Shown piece by piece: positions 44,762 to 57,153 of a stretch of DNA of 64,000 nt (positions are counted from its first letter, which is position 1; the number at the start of each line of letters is the position of its first letter). The stretch covers positions 9,861,725 to 9,925,724 of the forward strand of contig OZ017769.1 in the NCBI GenBank assembly GCA_963969345.1, written 5' to 3'. Both the position numbers and the translations under genes were made by a program. This DNA comes from Turbatrix aceti (lineage: Eukaryota > Nematoda > Chromadorea > Rhabditida > Panagrolaimidae). The notes beneath the pieces were generated by a model, which saw only the letters and a list, made by a program, of their open reading frames with translations, was not told the origin of the DNA and did not search any database.

Positions 44762-46837
44762 ATGACAATGCTTTTGACAAGGTGCTTAACATTATTTTTC
44801 TTGACCCCAATTTTGTTTCTACACGGAAACATTCCCATTCCGCAGCGACCAAAACCGTATACCGAGCTTGAGTGTCCATACGGTTGGGTACCATTAAAGT
44901 CTATAGGATATTCCAAGTGCTACAAGCTTTATCGACCAAAAAATTATTCAAGATGTGAAATTCCGAATTGGTGCAAGCCGCTTCACGAATCGTCGCTTCC
45001 TGTATCCATTTTGTCAATGGATGAAAAAGAATCGTTAGGTCTGTAAATTTCTTTATACATTTGATAAAAAACAACGGGGGTAGATGCTCTCGAAAAGAAA
45101 AGCGATCAAAAGGTAACACTAAATGTTCGACTTTTTTTTCAGACAGAAAGTTTGTTAAATACTCAACAGGAATGCATGTTCCCTGCCGCAGCCAAGGCAT
45201 CAGAAAACACAACGGAAAATACAAATTTATAAACGCTAATGGATCACCTGTCGTTGTTCCGTTTAAAAGTCCAATCAAGGACTACAAATACAATGACACT
45301 AATAGTCTTCGGGAAGGCATTTTAGCTTCAGAAAGCTATCACACAACACTTTTAATGTCTGACCTATTTCACCTAAGCGAAGCCATAATTGACGACATTA
45401 TCTGCGAGATAGTTCTTCCCCAGAAGCTTACCATTAATGGCAGGTGCAATCATAGTACGTTTCTTTTTCATAAAACTTTACAAAAAAGTTTTTGACAAGA
45501 TTTTTGAAAAAAGCTCGTAAACAAATTTCATAAAACTTTAAATATATTACTTTTAGTCCATTGGTTTAACTACAATTTAGCCACAATTGATAACAAAACA
45601 TTGTGCTTTCATCGATCGGTATACTTGCTACCCGGTGAGGCCGGTTATGATTATCCTTTATACAACTCAGATTCACCGTACATTAGTTATGCTGTGGATG
45701 CGGACACTTCAACCAGATTCATTCTATCGTCATGCAACTTTATGGTAGCAAGTCTAATATTCTTTATTGATTTGCCTATGCTGTGGTTTTTATGCATGGT
45801 AGGTTGATACAAAAATACTATAATGAAACAGCACCGCAGTACAAATTTGATAAAAACATCAAATATTTATAAAACAATGTAATCACACCATGTTATCGTA
45901 ATCCAAATGCGGTTTTCAGAATAGAAACAAGTACGCAAACAGAGAGGCATATCACTGGTTTTTGTTAAACGTAGTTATTGCACACTTTTATTATTTAACG
46001 ATTATATTGATCAATTCACTGCAAATTTTATTTCGTTTATATACCAGTCGTGAAACGGATCTTGCATCAAACAATGACGAAATCCTATTAGCTACATTGC
46101 AGCGGATCTATTCAAACATTGTACAGATATTTTTGCAGTTGTTGGCCGTCAGTCAGTTTTTGGTTTTTTTCTCACCCCGATGGAATGAGCGACTCTTTGA
46201 GGGGCATATACTCTACTTGTCGTCTCTTTTTTTTTGGTTGACTGTCGTATCAATATTTTCCGTTTATTTTTTTGTACACGTAATTTTGCCAAGAATTGAA
46301 ACTGTTTACACTGTCCAAGTCTGGCAGCTTTATACAAGGGTGTACGTCTATAGTTATAATGTACGTCATTTTAATGTTTTTAAATCAAAGCACGAAAACA
46401 GATAACAATTTTGGACGTTATAGGACTATTTGCGTATTTGCATGCGATATCGAAATTTCATATTTGTACCAATGAACATTCTTATAATACTTGAAATTTG
46501 TTTCAACATTCAGTATCGGATCAAAAGTGGCCGTAAATTTTTTACAATTCTGCCTTGGACATCGGGCACTAGGTATGCCAAAAGCGTGAAAAGAATTGTG
46601 ATTCTGAGTATTGCAAATATTCCTTCGGCTTTCATAATAAAATCCTATTCTTCGTTTAGGAGACCACCATTCCCTCCTTTTTCATGGGGTCATGTCGGAA
46701 CTTTGGTGTTCAATCAAATGGGTTATCACATTATCACCGTGCTTCCAATCATGTCACTATTATTTTACGACTATGAACTTCGGAAATTCTTGAAAATCGT
46801 GTGTAATGGACGATCTAACAAAATACACGTCATTTGA
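44762..46837 (+). CDS. CTLD-like ectodomain + 7TM receptor, gene B
   Basis: Exons 44762-45038, 45143-45454, 45557-45798, 45920-46360 and 46424-46837 join to 561 residues. The plan is that of gene A at 34358-36315, with the same intron positions and phases (1, 1, 0, 0). After a signal peptide (MLLTRCLTLFFLTPILFLHG) come PQRPKPYTELECPYGW, KCYKLYRP, SRCEIPNWCKPLHESSLPVS, TGMHVPC, NGKYKFINANGSPVVVP and DDIICEIVLP. The membrane part follows with SQFLVFFSPRWNERLF after TM3 and the tail RKFLKIVCNGRSNKIHVI. The ectodomain and the post-TM3 and C-terminal motifs are the best conserved parts between A and B; loops and TM2-TM4 differ more. No stop or frameshift was seen. It is probably a sensory receptor with a ligand-binding lectin-like head; ligand and signalling partner are unknown. 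Confidence 0.78.
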
Positions 46838-47325
46838 AACTTCAATTTTTTTGAAAAGAATAAATGAGAATGAACCCTTTGTGCGCAAAGTAATCAAGAA
46901 AACGAGAGAAATATAGCTATGTTTGTTTGGTGTGTTGTTCTTATGGCATTGTGTTTGAGTACAATGGAAAAAATATCGCTTTAAAGCCGATCATGTGCAT
47001 AAATGAATGTGATAACTCTAGGTACAACTATAGATGTAAGGTATACCCTACGTCTGGCAAATCTATGCATCTCTCAAATTATGCCAACGATCAGGTTTAC
47101 AAACTTAAAAAAAAAGTATAAAATAGTTGTGAATCACTAACACTGAAGGCGAATCTAATCGCCTCCAAGTCAAAGGCAAGAAGTTTTCCGGATCACTGAC
47201 AACTAAATAACTGAAATCCTTCACATCATTTTTTGTGATTATGTGAATTAAGCACGAGTAACAGTAATAAATGTAGACTGAAGGCCAACAAAACATTTAC
47301 CAGACAGAACAGTTTAGCAACACTT

Positions 47326-48379
47326 TCAGAACATGTTAGCAAAATCAACCCTGTCACCAAAATACACCAGAGGGGAATAGAAAGAAATCCTGTGCTTGCG
47401 CACGACAGCGTGAACTTTCTTACGTAATTCTGTCGTCGAGGGTCCGGCAAAGAAGATCGAGACCGAGTTGTTGGGGTGCTAAAAGAAGACAATTTTTTAA
47501 ATTTAAACTGGTTCATTGTACAACTGCGTACCGTATTGCGGAGTTCAACGATACAGTTCAAATCGATATCGTTATCCACGTTGTAAAGTGTCATGATCAC
47601 ATAACTCTGCCTGTTGAGCTCGACAAGAGATCGAATGTCGGAGGTCTTGATTACTGATCCTGGGATGTTGTAACTGGAAAAAAGGTAGAATCATAGTTGG
47701 GATTTTTTTAAACTGAGATCAGTATTTTTCGTGCCGAGACACCAAAAATAATTGATTTTCGTGCCCAGATTAATCGTAATAAAAAAACTGTCGTATTCGT
47801 TATACTAAATATATTTTCGTGTCGAAAGCTCGATCGTAAGCAAAAACTGTAGTTCATAACAATTATGAAAACTTACTTCAGAGATTTTACTGACGCAAGT
47901 ACCGGCAGAAAATCGCGAAACATCGGCACGGGTTCCACCTTACAATCCAGCATAACCGATATCGTATTCGGCCGGAAAAATTGAACCAATGTCTCGAAGT
48001 CACAGGTCACATTTTGGATCCAAAGACCTTCATGGTTAAATTTTTTAATGAACGGCAGGTACGCCGACATCGGTGCTCCGGGCTCGAGGCCTTCGTAGCA
48101 CGAGACTTTGAATTCCCGGGGATAGTAGCTTTGGATTTCTGATTCCGATTTCAGCGATTCGATAGAATCCGGACTGTAGGCCTGAAGAGCGTACCCCGTG
48201 TCACGGGTGCTGATGGACATGCATAGCACGGGAATGCCGGCTAGGCGCTTGATGTCGTCCTGCAGATAGGTCAATCGCCACAAATCGTCGACAACGCCCC
48301 AAGGTGAAGACAAAATCAATTTTCGGTAAACAGGGTAGTCAAAAGCGGAGAGATCGACATCGAAGGCGTCATCCGGCAT
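47326..48379 (-). CDS. unrecognised 265-residue protein
   Basis: Exons 48379-47877, 47673-47532 and 47478-47326 join in frame. The protein starts MPDDAFDVDLSAFDYPVYRK and ends VYFGDRVDFANMF. It has no signal peptide or membrane segment. Repeated patterns of Leu/Phe-rich strands (DFETLVQFFRPNTISVMLDC, DFLPVLASVKSLN) recall the C-terminal halves of nematode F-box proteins, but I see no F-box, so this is only a hint. The start is set by a TTTTTTGCAG acceptor 8 bases before the ATG, typical of a trans-splice site; a longer frame upstream (MSVCLFCVF...) would then be outron. It is divergent from SMU1, with about 220 bases between the two starts. Confidence 0.65.
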
Positions 48380-48596
48380 CTCGTGACTGCAAAAAAAACT
48401 GAACAGATGAGTGGATACAACGAATACACAAAACAAGCAAACTGACATGAAAGCAGCACCCAAACAAAAAAACAAAAGAAAACCCCAAACTTTTTAGGGC
48501 TCCCACAACGAAAATTTTTGTCCGCGTTTACGCGTTTTTGTTGAATGAATTCAAGTTTGTTTTCTGTTTTCTGATTTCAATCAAGGTTTACTCGAC

Positions 48597-51500
48597 ATGG
48601 CCGCCATCGAAATTGAAGCAGCAGATGTCGTGAGGCTCATTGAGCAATACCTGAAGGAGAACAACCTGATGCGGACGCTGGACATGCTCCAGGAAGAGAC
48701 CGGCATCACCATGAACACCATCGACAATATGGACACTTTTCATGCTGATATTCTGGCTGGTGAGGGGTTTTATGGGATTATTTTTAAAACTGGTAAGGCT
48801 AAATGCAAAACATGCCGGGATGTAGTTTTTGATTGAGTATACGGTTTGTTTTGGGAAACTGGAGAAGTTGTCGGTTTACGGTTCTTTGTAAGATTTTTAT
48901 CAAAAAACTGCGAATGTTGTTGTTAGACGAGTTTTTGTTGTAGGTTTTTTTTGGGTTTACGATCGTTTTTAAAAACAATTAAAACTATCCTGGATTTTTA
49001 TTTTTTACGCGGGATAAAATTTTTTATTTTTAACTGCGAAATATATTTTAGGAAATTGGGATCTTGTGATCAAAACCATCCTTCCACTCAAAATCAAACC
49101 GAACAAACTTATCGATCTCTACGAACAGATCGTAGTCGAACTCGTCGAGCTCCGTGAACTGGCAGCTGCAAGACTCTTCTTGAGACAAACCGAATCCATG
49201 GCTCTGCTCAGGAATACAAATCCCGATCGTTACCGTCGTCTCGAGACTCTCGTTGCGAAGTCTTACTTTGATCCCCGGGAAGTCTACCCCGAAGGCGTCA
49301 CGAAGGAGAAAAAACGTCTGGCAATCGCTCAGTCTCTGGCGCAGGATGTCCACGTCGTGCCACCGTCCAGATTGATGGCTCTACTGTCTCAATCGCTAAA
49401 GTGGCAGCAGCACCAGGGACTCCTGCCTCCTGGAACGCAAATTGATCTTTTTAGGTTGGTTTTTTTTGGGGATTTTGTCAAAAATTTCGGTTTTCGTTTC
49501 ACTGTACCTCAAAAAAGTGTCTAACTATTTTTGGTTTTACAATGTTTTTTACGGTATTCGGTAGATTTACTTTTTTACAGTGTTTTTAGGTTTAAACTGT
49601 AATATTATGCCGGTATTTTCTGCGATAGTTATTGTAAACATTTTTTCCTTGACTTTTTTGGCTTAAAAAATTACGTTTTTTTTGACTGCCTTTTAACAAT
49701 GATTTTTTTTCATTTTTCTCAATTCCTATTTTTCAGAGGCAAAGCAGCAGTTCGCGAACTCGAAGACGAGCACTACCCCACCCAATTTGTTCGTCAGATC
49801 AAGTTTGTCTCGACTTCCTACCCCGAATCCGCGGCATTTTCCCCCGACGGTCAATACCTCGTCACTGGATCCCTCGATGGCTTTATCGAAGTTTGGAACT
49901 TTCTCACCGGCAAACTCCGCAAAGATCTCAAATACCAAGCGTCTGAGAACTTCATGATGATGGACGACGCCGTGATTACCCTAGCTTTCTCCCGGGATAG
50001 CGAGATGCTCGCCAGTGGAGCCAAGAATGGAAAAATCAAGATTTTTAAAATTCAGACCGGACAGTGCCTCAGGAAATTTGAAACTGCTCATCAGGGCGCT
50101 ATTTATAGCGTTAAATTCTCGAAGGATCACTCACACGTTTTGTCAGCTGGATCTGATGCGTTGGTCAGGTTGGTTTATGGATAGAGAAGGAGAAAATTTG
50201 GGGAGGAAAACTGTTTTTTCGTATATTATAAAACTTTCTTTACGATAGTTTTGTGCATAACTGGAGTAATAACTGAACTGTTTTGAAATTTTCGTGTTAG
50301 GAAAAAGTGTACTTTTTTGGCGATACGACAATTCGGCGACGACCAAATTCAGCGACAACGATATAAAGGATATCTGGGGATTTATCTGCTTTATAAGTAC
50401 ATTAAAGCTGACTAGACGTCTAAGGTTCTCATATCGCGACGAAAAAAATCTGTTCAGATCAGATCGCAGCTAATATCCTCCTCATATCCTCAATAAAGCT
50501 GTCGCTGATTTTGACCACATTTTCTCGGGCGGTCGCTGGTTTTGGTCATCGCTGAATTTGTGGTCGCTGAATTTGGTCGTCGCCGAATTGTCATTCCGCC
50601 ACTTTTTTTGCTACTTTTAGGAGTAACAATTCTTTACGATATATTTTTTAGGCCTCTGTTTTGTGTAGTTTTTTGGTCAATTTCGCTCTTTTTCAAGCCT
50701 TATTTTTACTTTTTTTCCCATTTTTCAGGATACACGGTCTAAAGAGCGGTAAATGTCTCAAGGAATTCCGTGGACACTCGTCGTTTGTGACATCTGCCGT
50801 GTACTCGGAAGAAGAAACCCACGTCGTGTCCAGCTGCGCGGATGGCACGCTCAAGGTGTGGCACGTCAAGTCCACCGAGTGTCAGAATACGTTCAGGGTC
50901 TCCGCCGGTGGGGCCGCTATTAGCATACCTGTCAACAGCGTTCATCTCGTGCCAAAGATCCAGGCTGATAACCAGCTCTTTGTTGTCTGCAATCGGACCA
51001 ATACTATCCACATTGTCAACATTCAAGGACAGGTTGGTTTTTATTTTGACTGCAAAATATTTTTTCTTAAATTTGGCGTAAAATAACGATTTTTCTACAA
51101 AACCTGCGGTATTATCCCATTTTTTGTCTGCAATAATCAAAAACATGGATTTTTTACCAAAGAGAGTGAAAAACAACGAAAAGTGGTATTCAGTGTCAGT
51201 CAGTACTGGCTGGGAGACGTAAGATAGCCTTGAAGCATCTCATACCGCTTATTTCAAGTACCCAGGGCCTATAGGGATTCTCACCGGGTTTGGTCGGTAG
51301 TGGTCCTTTCTTTTTTTTCGTTGAAGGTCGAGAGCGCCTACGTGGGGTGGACAATGGATTCCTTCCTCCATTTTTTCACTGTGATCGTCTTTTGCGTTTT
51401 TGAAAGAAAGTTGGATTTCAATTTCGTGTCTATTTAGTCCGGATGTTTTGCTACTTAAAAAATGAAAAAAAAAAGAATGCCATTGGGTGTGTAGAGCAAA

Positions 51501-52044
51501 ACAGGTCACGTAAACCCTGTGCAGAGTGAAAGTCAGATGCAGGAAAGGGAATAACAATGAAAAACATAAATATTTAGCATTTGTCTCGTTTTTGTTAAAA
51601 TTCAACAGTTGTGTTTGTGTCCAATTGAACACTCGACCACTTGGCCTTACCCTATTTATGACACTGCCACTTGAACAGGGTAAAAATTATTTATTGCAAA
51701 AAATATTTTATGGATTTTTTATCGTATTTTTTTCAAGAAATTGAGATTTCTCGAAAAAAATTTATTTTTGTATTTTTTCTATTTTGCAGGTTGTGAGAAC
51801 AATGACATCCGGCAAGCGCGAAAAGGGTGATTTTATAGCCTGTCGCCTGTCCCCCCGCGGCGAGTTTATCTACTGCCTCGGCGAAGACAACGTTCTGTAC
51901 AGCTTTTCGCTGACTACCGGTCGTCTAGAAGGCACTCTGGAAACCGAAGACACCAAGTCCCTCATCGGACTCGCGCACCATCCCCACCAGAACCTCATCG
52001 CTACCTACGGCCAGGACGCGTTGCTCAAACTCTGGAAAGCGTGA
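48597..52044 (+). CDS. smu-1: WD40 splicing factor SMU1
   Basis: Exons 48597-48759, 49052-49454, 49737-50168, 50729-51032 and 51790-52044 give 518 residues (nematode SMU-1 is about 510). The N-terminus [20 protein letters not shown] is the LisH dimerisation motif (about 6-38), followed by CTLH (about 40-95). After the [13 protein letters not shown] linker ([20 protein letters not shown]) come WD40 repeats from about 205 to the end, for example [20 protein letters not shown] and the final [20 protein letters not shown]1 works with RED/SMU-2 in the spliceosomal B complex and affects alternative and short-intron splicing. Intron 3 contains a MITE (50319-50600). It ends convergently with the ZP gene, with a 135-base gap. 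Confidence 0.95.
50319..50600. mobile_element. MITE in SMU1 intron 3
   Basis: A 282-bp element with imperfect inverted ends of about 38 bp (left starts GGCGATACGACAATTCGGCG; right ends CGCCGAATTGTCATTCCGCC). It is flanked by ACTTTTTT at 50311-50318 and 50601-50608. The 8-bp duplication is less secure than others in this window because it is T-rich. Ends beginning GG do not look hAT-like; the superfamily is undetermined. Confidence 0.7.
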
Positions 52045-52179
52045 ATAATCAAATTAATTGACGATACTCTGGTTTATCTTTGATCGGACAAAAAAAATGG
52101 GGAAGAAAAAAATTGTCTGGGGTCAGTCATCCTTTGGGTTAATTTAGGGAAAATTAGAAAAAAAGAAGGGTCAAAGTGT

Positions 52180-53684
52180 TCAGAATTTTCCCCGATTCCT
52201 GAGGAAGATGTAAGCGACGCCGAAGGACGTCACGGTGACGGTGAGCGTGACGAAGGTGAGCAGGAAGAGGACAGGAGCGGTGCCGAGGCAGACACGCATG
52301 TCGGGCGCGGTTGCCGGGTTCTGCTGACCGCTGAGAAACTGCTGCTGGGCGTGCTGAAGCTTGTCGCCGGCGATGAACTGACTGGCCGTAATCGCAGCCG
52401 ATGCACGAGCGTTCTTCCCGCCGACTTTTGTGACAACGGTTTCGTCGGCTGCGTTGATGTCGTCGAGGTCGAAGACGATGATCTTGTCGGCTGCAAGGTC
52501 CATCGTGTAGTCGAAGCCAGCGGGCGTCGGAGCGAGGGAAGCGTTGGAGGATGAGGCGGATTCCGGAGAGGAGATAGAGTTCGTCGTAATGATGTGATCC
52601 GTGTGACGGGCCTTGCGGAGGCCGGTGTTCGAGGGAACGCATTTCGGGGGCTGAAAATGTTTCCAATTTGAACGAACATTTTTTTTAGAAAAAAAATCTT
52701 ACAGTTTTTCCGGTACAAAGACCCTCGGAAATCATACAGGTGCTGACCGCGCATTGGAAATAAGTTGTAACCTTGTCTGCAAATTTGAAAATACTGACTT
52801 CGGTATAGGCGAGATTGGCATTGGAATTGTAAGTCAGATCGGGTACGATAAAACTGTCGACTGCGCAGCCATGCTCATCGATGAGTTGCTTCCTGTCGCC
52901 ACCGTTTCCATCGTCGACGTAGCAAGAGTGAACGAGCATGCTGAACATGTCAGAATCGCACTGCCATACGTGAAACACAGGCTCGCCTACGGTAGCGTAG
53001 CTGACGATCGGGCCATTGACAGACCCGCGACGAACGTAGTACCCACAGGTCGGCATCCGGGCTGTATCGATGAGATCGGTGGTCGGGAGTGCGGAGACGT
53101 CGATGCTACTCGTGACTATTTTGTCAGATTCCATGTAGAAACACGTACACCGGTACGCGCGGTCAACTTTGGTGATGAAGGTGTCGTGGAAGGAGACAAC
53201 GATGGTTATGGACTGCTCGACGCCGCGTTCTTCGGGATTGATCTTACGGGAACGTCGCATATTGCATTCGCCGTTGACGACTTCAAAGTCGATGGAGGGT
53301 CGAGAGTTCTTGGTATACGAGCTTAGACACTTGTCATTCTCCACCATGCCGCGGACAAAGACTCGGCCGTTGAAGGGCTTCTCCGTTCGGAAGGTGAGTC
53401 TCACGCGATCTTCCATGCAGTCTACCTGGGGTTCACCTGGAACAGGTGAGGATTTTAATTTTAAGGATAATGAATATTGGTCTAATCCTAACATCTGGTC
53501 TAATGATAACTAACCACTGAGTAATGGTGAAATAATAATAATAATAATTAAATAATTTTGAAAATATTTACTTACCAATGACGGCATTATCAAGCAAATC
53601 ATACGGCCCTCCGATGGCTTTGGCCGGCACACTGAGAAAGAGAAAGAACAACGAAAGAAGGCATTCTATCGAGATCACCATCAT
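52180..53684 (-). CDS. ZP-domain cuticlin-like membrane protein
   Basis: Exons 53684-53576, 53436-52703 and 52650-52180 give 437 residues. Signal peptide: MMVISIECLLSLFFLFLSVP. The ZP domain (about 38-290) begins EPQVDCMEDRVRLTFRTEKP and FNGRVFVRGMV, the cuticlin-type start, with later landmarks NITIVVSFHD-like SITIVVSFHDTF, CGYYVRRGS, GEPVFHVWQC and CAVSTCMISEGLC. A linker contains a basic RKAR site that could be cleaved by furin-type proteases (inference). The membrane helix is near the C-terminus (VLFLLTFVTLTVTVTSFGVA) with a short tail FLRNRGKF. Such proteins polymerise in cuticle or apical extracellular matrix. Family assignment is firm; the specific cut/cutl orthologue is not resolved. 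Confidence 0.9.
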
Positions 53685-53699
53685 GGTTGAAGGCAGCAC

Positions 53700-55190
53700 A
53701 GGAAAGAGCGAACGGGAAGGCGACGACTAATATTAATATCAAATTTGGTCAATCAAATTTTGAGTTTTATACTGATCTTTTTGTGGTGTACCTGCCAACC
53801 TGGTACTTCACGGAGGAGGGGTAGGAGGAGGAGGAGGTATCCTTGAGTACTTTGGCTCCGCCCCTGCTGCCCGATAGGGTAGGTAGTGGCCGACGGTCGA
53901 CGATGTTTGCTGCCGACGGTCGACGATGTTTGCTGTCCACGTTCACGGACCGACCTTGATGTGGAGGTTGTAGGGGGGAGGAATGAAGGGGACGTCATGC
54001 AGGAGGCTAACTTAGCAGAAACTCATAAAAAGTGAAATTATGACATTGCGTTCAACTACCGGACATTATGACAGTCAGTGGTCAGTCAGTAGGAAATTAT
54101 TATGGATACAACAAGCAAAAGAAGAAGAACGTTTAACAATAGACAGAAAAGGTCGAAGGACAAAAATAATGCAATGCTTTCTATACATAAGTTACGAACC
54201 ATTAAAATACGAGAAAAAAAAGTTTGGGGAAGGAAAACACGAAGCGTAGAGAATCGTGAGTAACGATACGAAAAATATAAAAAAATGTTAATAAATATGT
54301 TACTTCTACGATGACGATCAACACGATATTTTTCATCAAATTTTTTTATCCACGACGATATTTTTCACAAAAAGATACATACTGTGTTGACTTTTGTTAT
54401 TGTTTTACGGTAACTTGTATCCAAGTTGCAACTTTTAAGTAACAACTTCAATTTTATCTTATTAAACTTTTAAGTTAGATAAGATTTGTTACTTTTTGCG
54501 TGCAATGTTTTACCTTTTTTTTGTTTTTTGCACGGCCGGCATCAAATTTTTTTTATCATTTAGAAAAAAATGTGAAACTCAGACAACACTGGCCACACTT
54601 AAACGTGCAAATAGTGCACGTACGCTTTTTTCTTCCGGGTGACCGACCACTACACCGCCTCAAGGCTTGTTTTCCAGTAAATTGCAAGTCGTAACATCTT
54701 ATCCCCACAGCCCAACTGACAGTCAGTTGTCTGGGTATCTTTGATTGTATTTTATGGACACCACGACCTTCATCTTTTTTTGTTTGGTTCTTTGTAGAAT
54801 AAAAAGTATCTCTCTCTCTTTTTTTCGTTGTATTTTTCTGAAGCAACGAGGCAAGGAAATTCCACCGTCGTCGTCGTCGCATATCTATCGTTGTCCATGC
54901 GTTTGTTTGTAGAGATACAACCTAACTCTAACAAAAACGATTACGTACTAAAGTATACGTTCATGTCCTTTTTGCATAGTTCTTTTTCAAGTGCCATCAT
55001 CCAACCTGTAGCATTTATTACACAATCATCGTTGTATATACATATAAGATCTATCCAAATAGCCCTCCTCCTTTATACCGGAAACAAAGTCGTGTACTTT
55101 TTTACTAGGGCTCTGACGATAAATATATCAGGGAAAAGAGGATATCGGGCAAAAAAGGAAATGTTAGAAATCATAAAATACGATAGCTAT
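53700..55190. other. intergenic, no supported gene
   Basis: Includes a GGAGGA-rich stretch and a tandem 23-bp repeat (CGACGGTCGACGATGTTTGCTG) at about 53890-53940. The rest is AT-rich. Open frames around 54040-54250 and 54500-54880 have no family or splice support. Confidence 0.35.
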
Positions 55191-55192
55191 AT

Positions 55193-55545
55193 AAAGCTCG
55201 CAGTACCCTACGGCTGCGAAATCTGGACACTCACAGACTCCGGCATCGAAACCCTCCAACAGGGACAACGTCGTTTCGAACGTGTTTTCCTAGAGGTGCG
55301 TTTGAGCGACAAAGTCCCATCCGAATCCATCCGGAAGCGCACCAAGCTCAAAGACTGATACGAATGCGCCCGTCGCCACAAGCAGAAGTTTGCCAAATCG
55401 CTCGCGACGACGGACTACGACAACTGGGCAGTCAGACTGACGCTCTACAGAAGACCACGTGGAAGCCAAGCGACTGCTAGGACGACCACGCATGCGCTAG
55501 ATCGACGACCTTGCCGTTGCCTACAACGCTCCCACCAAAGACTTA
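55193..55545 (+). mobile_element. RTE-type non-LTR retrotransposon fragment (C-terminal RT region)
   Basis: The translated stretch KLAVPYGCEIWTLTDSGIET, then QRRFERVFLEVRLSDKVPSE, then IRKRTKLKD matches the conserved tail of RTE/CR1-like endonuclease-reverse transcriptases (LLYGSETWTL, QRRFER, V+L.D+.....I+.+T.+.D). It continues with YECARRHKQKFAKSL after a stop, then a Gly/Arg-rich RRPRGSQ. The rest of the element is missing on both sides, so this is a dead 3' remnant. Reverse transcriptase copies element RNA at the target site in live relatives. Confidence 0.8.
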
Positions 55546-55859
55546 CTTCGGACGGATTGTTTATCTTTGATGGCCCCTCTTCGTACGACTCCCAGTGATT
55601 ATGTAATCCCGTGTGTACAAGAAAGAGAAATAATTGAAATTGAAATTGATAGCTACAGTAATTGCGGCCTATCAAATATAGGTTTGGAAATCAAAGATTG
55701 TGTTTGGGACATAATGCCAAGTTTTTTTTTGTTGACTCAGCAAATTTTTGGGGTTTTGGGACACAATGCCAAGGACTTGAAAAACTATATTTTACGGTAC
55801 TTTAAAAACATTTCTTGTTCTGCAATCTCATTTATGTTCAACTGAACTTTTTCGATCAG
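55546..55859. other. spacer between retrotransposon fragment and exon-like block
   Basis: No gene supported. It is AT-rich with a short low-complexity GAAATTGA stretch. Confidence 0.3.
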
Positions 55860-56048
55860 CCATTACAAATTTTACACAATGAGTACCCCTACAATTTATT
55901 TGTTGCCCTTAGGCATGATGAAAAAGACGTCGACGAAGCGAACGTCTGTCTAGTGGTGGCCGACCGGAAGGATGATCCTTCCCGTTCGAGGATATTCTGT
56001 CATATTGTCATTGAAACCGTACCGTTTCTGTCTCTAAAAATGTATCAG
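55860..56048 (+). pseudogene. isolated exon, possibly of a ribosomal-L1-domain (RSL1D1-like) protein
   Basis: A 63-codon block between an acceptor (GATCAG) and a donor (CAG|GTTAGG) reads PLQILHNEYPYNLFVALR, then EANVCLVVADRKDDPS, then HIVIETVPFLSLKMYQ. The order hydrophobic strand, VCL(I/V)V.D, then I..I.SL..L..Y recalls RSL1D1-type L1 domains, but the likeness is weak. No neighbouring exon was found, so it may be an orphan exon or gene relic. Confidence 0.3.
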
Positions 56049-56827
56049 GTTAGGTAAACAAATTTAAAGTATGCCGCATATTATGTGTACATACACCTTT
56101 GACGTCCACATCCACGCATCCTGTCACCGAGACGGAGGGGTGTATGATCGTTGTCTATTGCGGGCGCTCAATCATTTACAAAGTTCGGGTTATGCAAACA
56201 TCTGTTGCGGCGAATGACGAGTTCGTTTCTTGAGGAAAAAAACAACCCATCAAGAAACGAACTGAATGATGCACCTCTTTTTTTGGAAAAAAAAAGATGA
56301 GTTCAATGTTTGCAGGGCGATCTATGTGAAGGTTATGTTAACAATTGCGTAGGACTATATTAAAATTTTTTTATTTTTTAGAAAAAAAACTACAACTCTG
56401 TGAAAACTAACTATTATTTTTTGAGTACATGAAGCAAAAACTAACAATTATTGTCGGGTTCTCAAAGCGAAAATATTTTTTACAAATAATATACAAATAG
56501 TATAGACACTAAGAAACTTTTGATTAATTGAGTTGCTGAACAGCAAGTCCTATACTCATACGTCTAAAACATTTTAAGCCAAACGTGCCGTAGGGATTTA
56601 TGAGCCATTTGATCTTGCTACACACGGCGAAGTTGCATTGTTTGTGTTTTACCTCGGTAACGTTTAGCAGATATTCAAACCATAAAAATTTGCTAAAAGC
56701 CGCATTTCCACATCTTCGATCAAATCAAGTTGTATAAAATTTTCCTCGATCAAATCTAGCTAGCATAAAATTCTACCTTATGCTAGCTTCTGGGTACAAA
56801 GTGACAGGAAAAAAGGCTGCACGGTGA
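56049..56827. other. intergenic, no supported gene
   Basis: AT-rich, with an inverted pair of short words around 56220-56270 (GAGTTCGTTTCTTGA and TCAAGAAACGAACT) forming a possible hairpin. Nothing else is identified. Confidence 0.35.
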
Positions 56828-56835
56828 CTTGCGGG

Positions 56836-57145
56836 CAGTGTTCTGCTGACTCCGACTCAGATTCGACTCTGACTCTGACTCTGAGAGTCGAGAGTCGATT
56901 TTTACAAATTGACTCTTTGACTCTTCGGAGTCAACTCTTTGATAAAATTTTTTTGAAAAAAATACACTTTTGACTTTGTAAAATAAAAAGTCGTTAACGA
57001 TGAAAGCACGCAATTTTAGGCTTTTATTGATGCATTTTCTGTGAACCTCTTTGACTCGGAGTCAAAGAGTCGATTCTGGGAGTCGGAGTCGACTCTGAGT
57101 CGGAGTCGAGAGTCAAGAGTCGATTTTGGGCGGAGCGGAACACTG
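56836..57145. mobile_element. hAT-type MITE with GACTC-word interior, copy 2 (intact)
   Basis: A 310-bp element with ends CAGTGTTC and GAACACTG, flanked by an exact 8-bp duplication CTTGCGGG (56828-56835 and 57146-57153). Subterminal regions are dense in GACTC/GAGTC words. An inverted, more decayed homologue is at 43923-44216. The duplication length and CAG-ends fit hAT; no coding capacity. Confidence 0.88.
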
Positions 57146-57153
57146 CTTGCGGG

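Noticed and set aside
46918..47121. Small Cys-containing frame downstream of receptor gene B
   Set aside because: No proper start in the frame with the Cys-rich part, and no paralogue or splice support.
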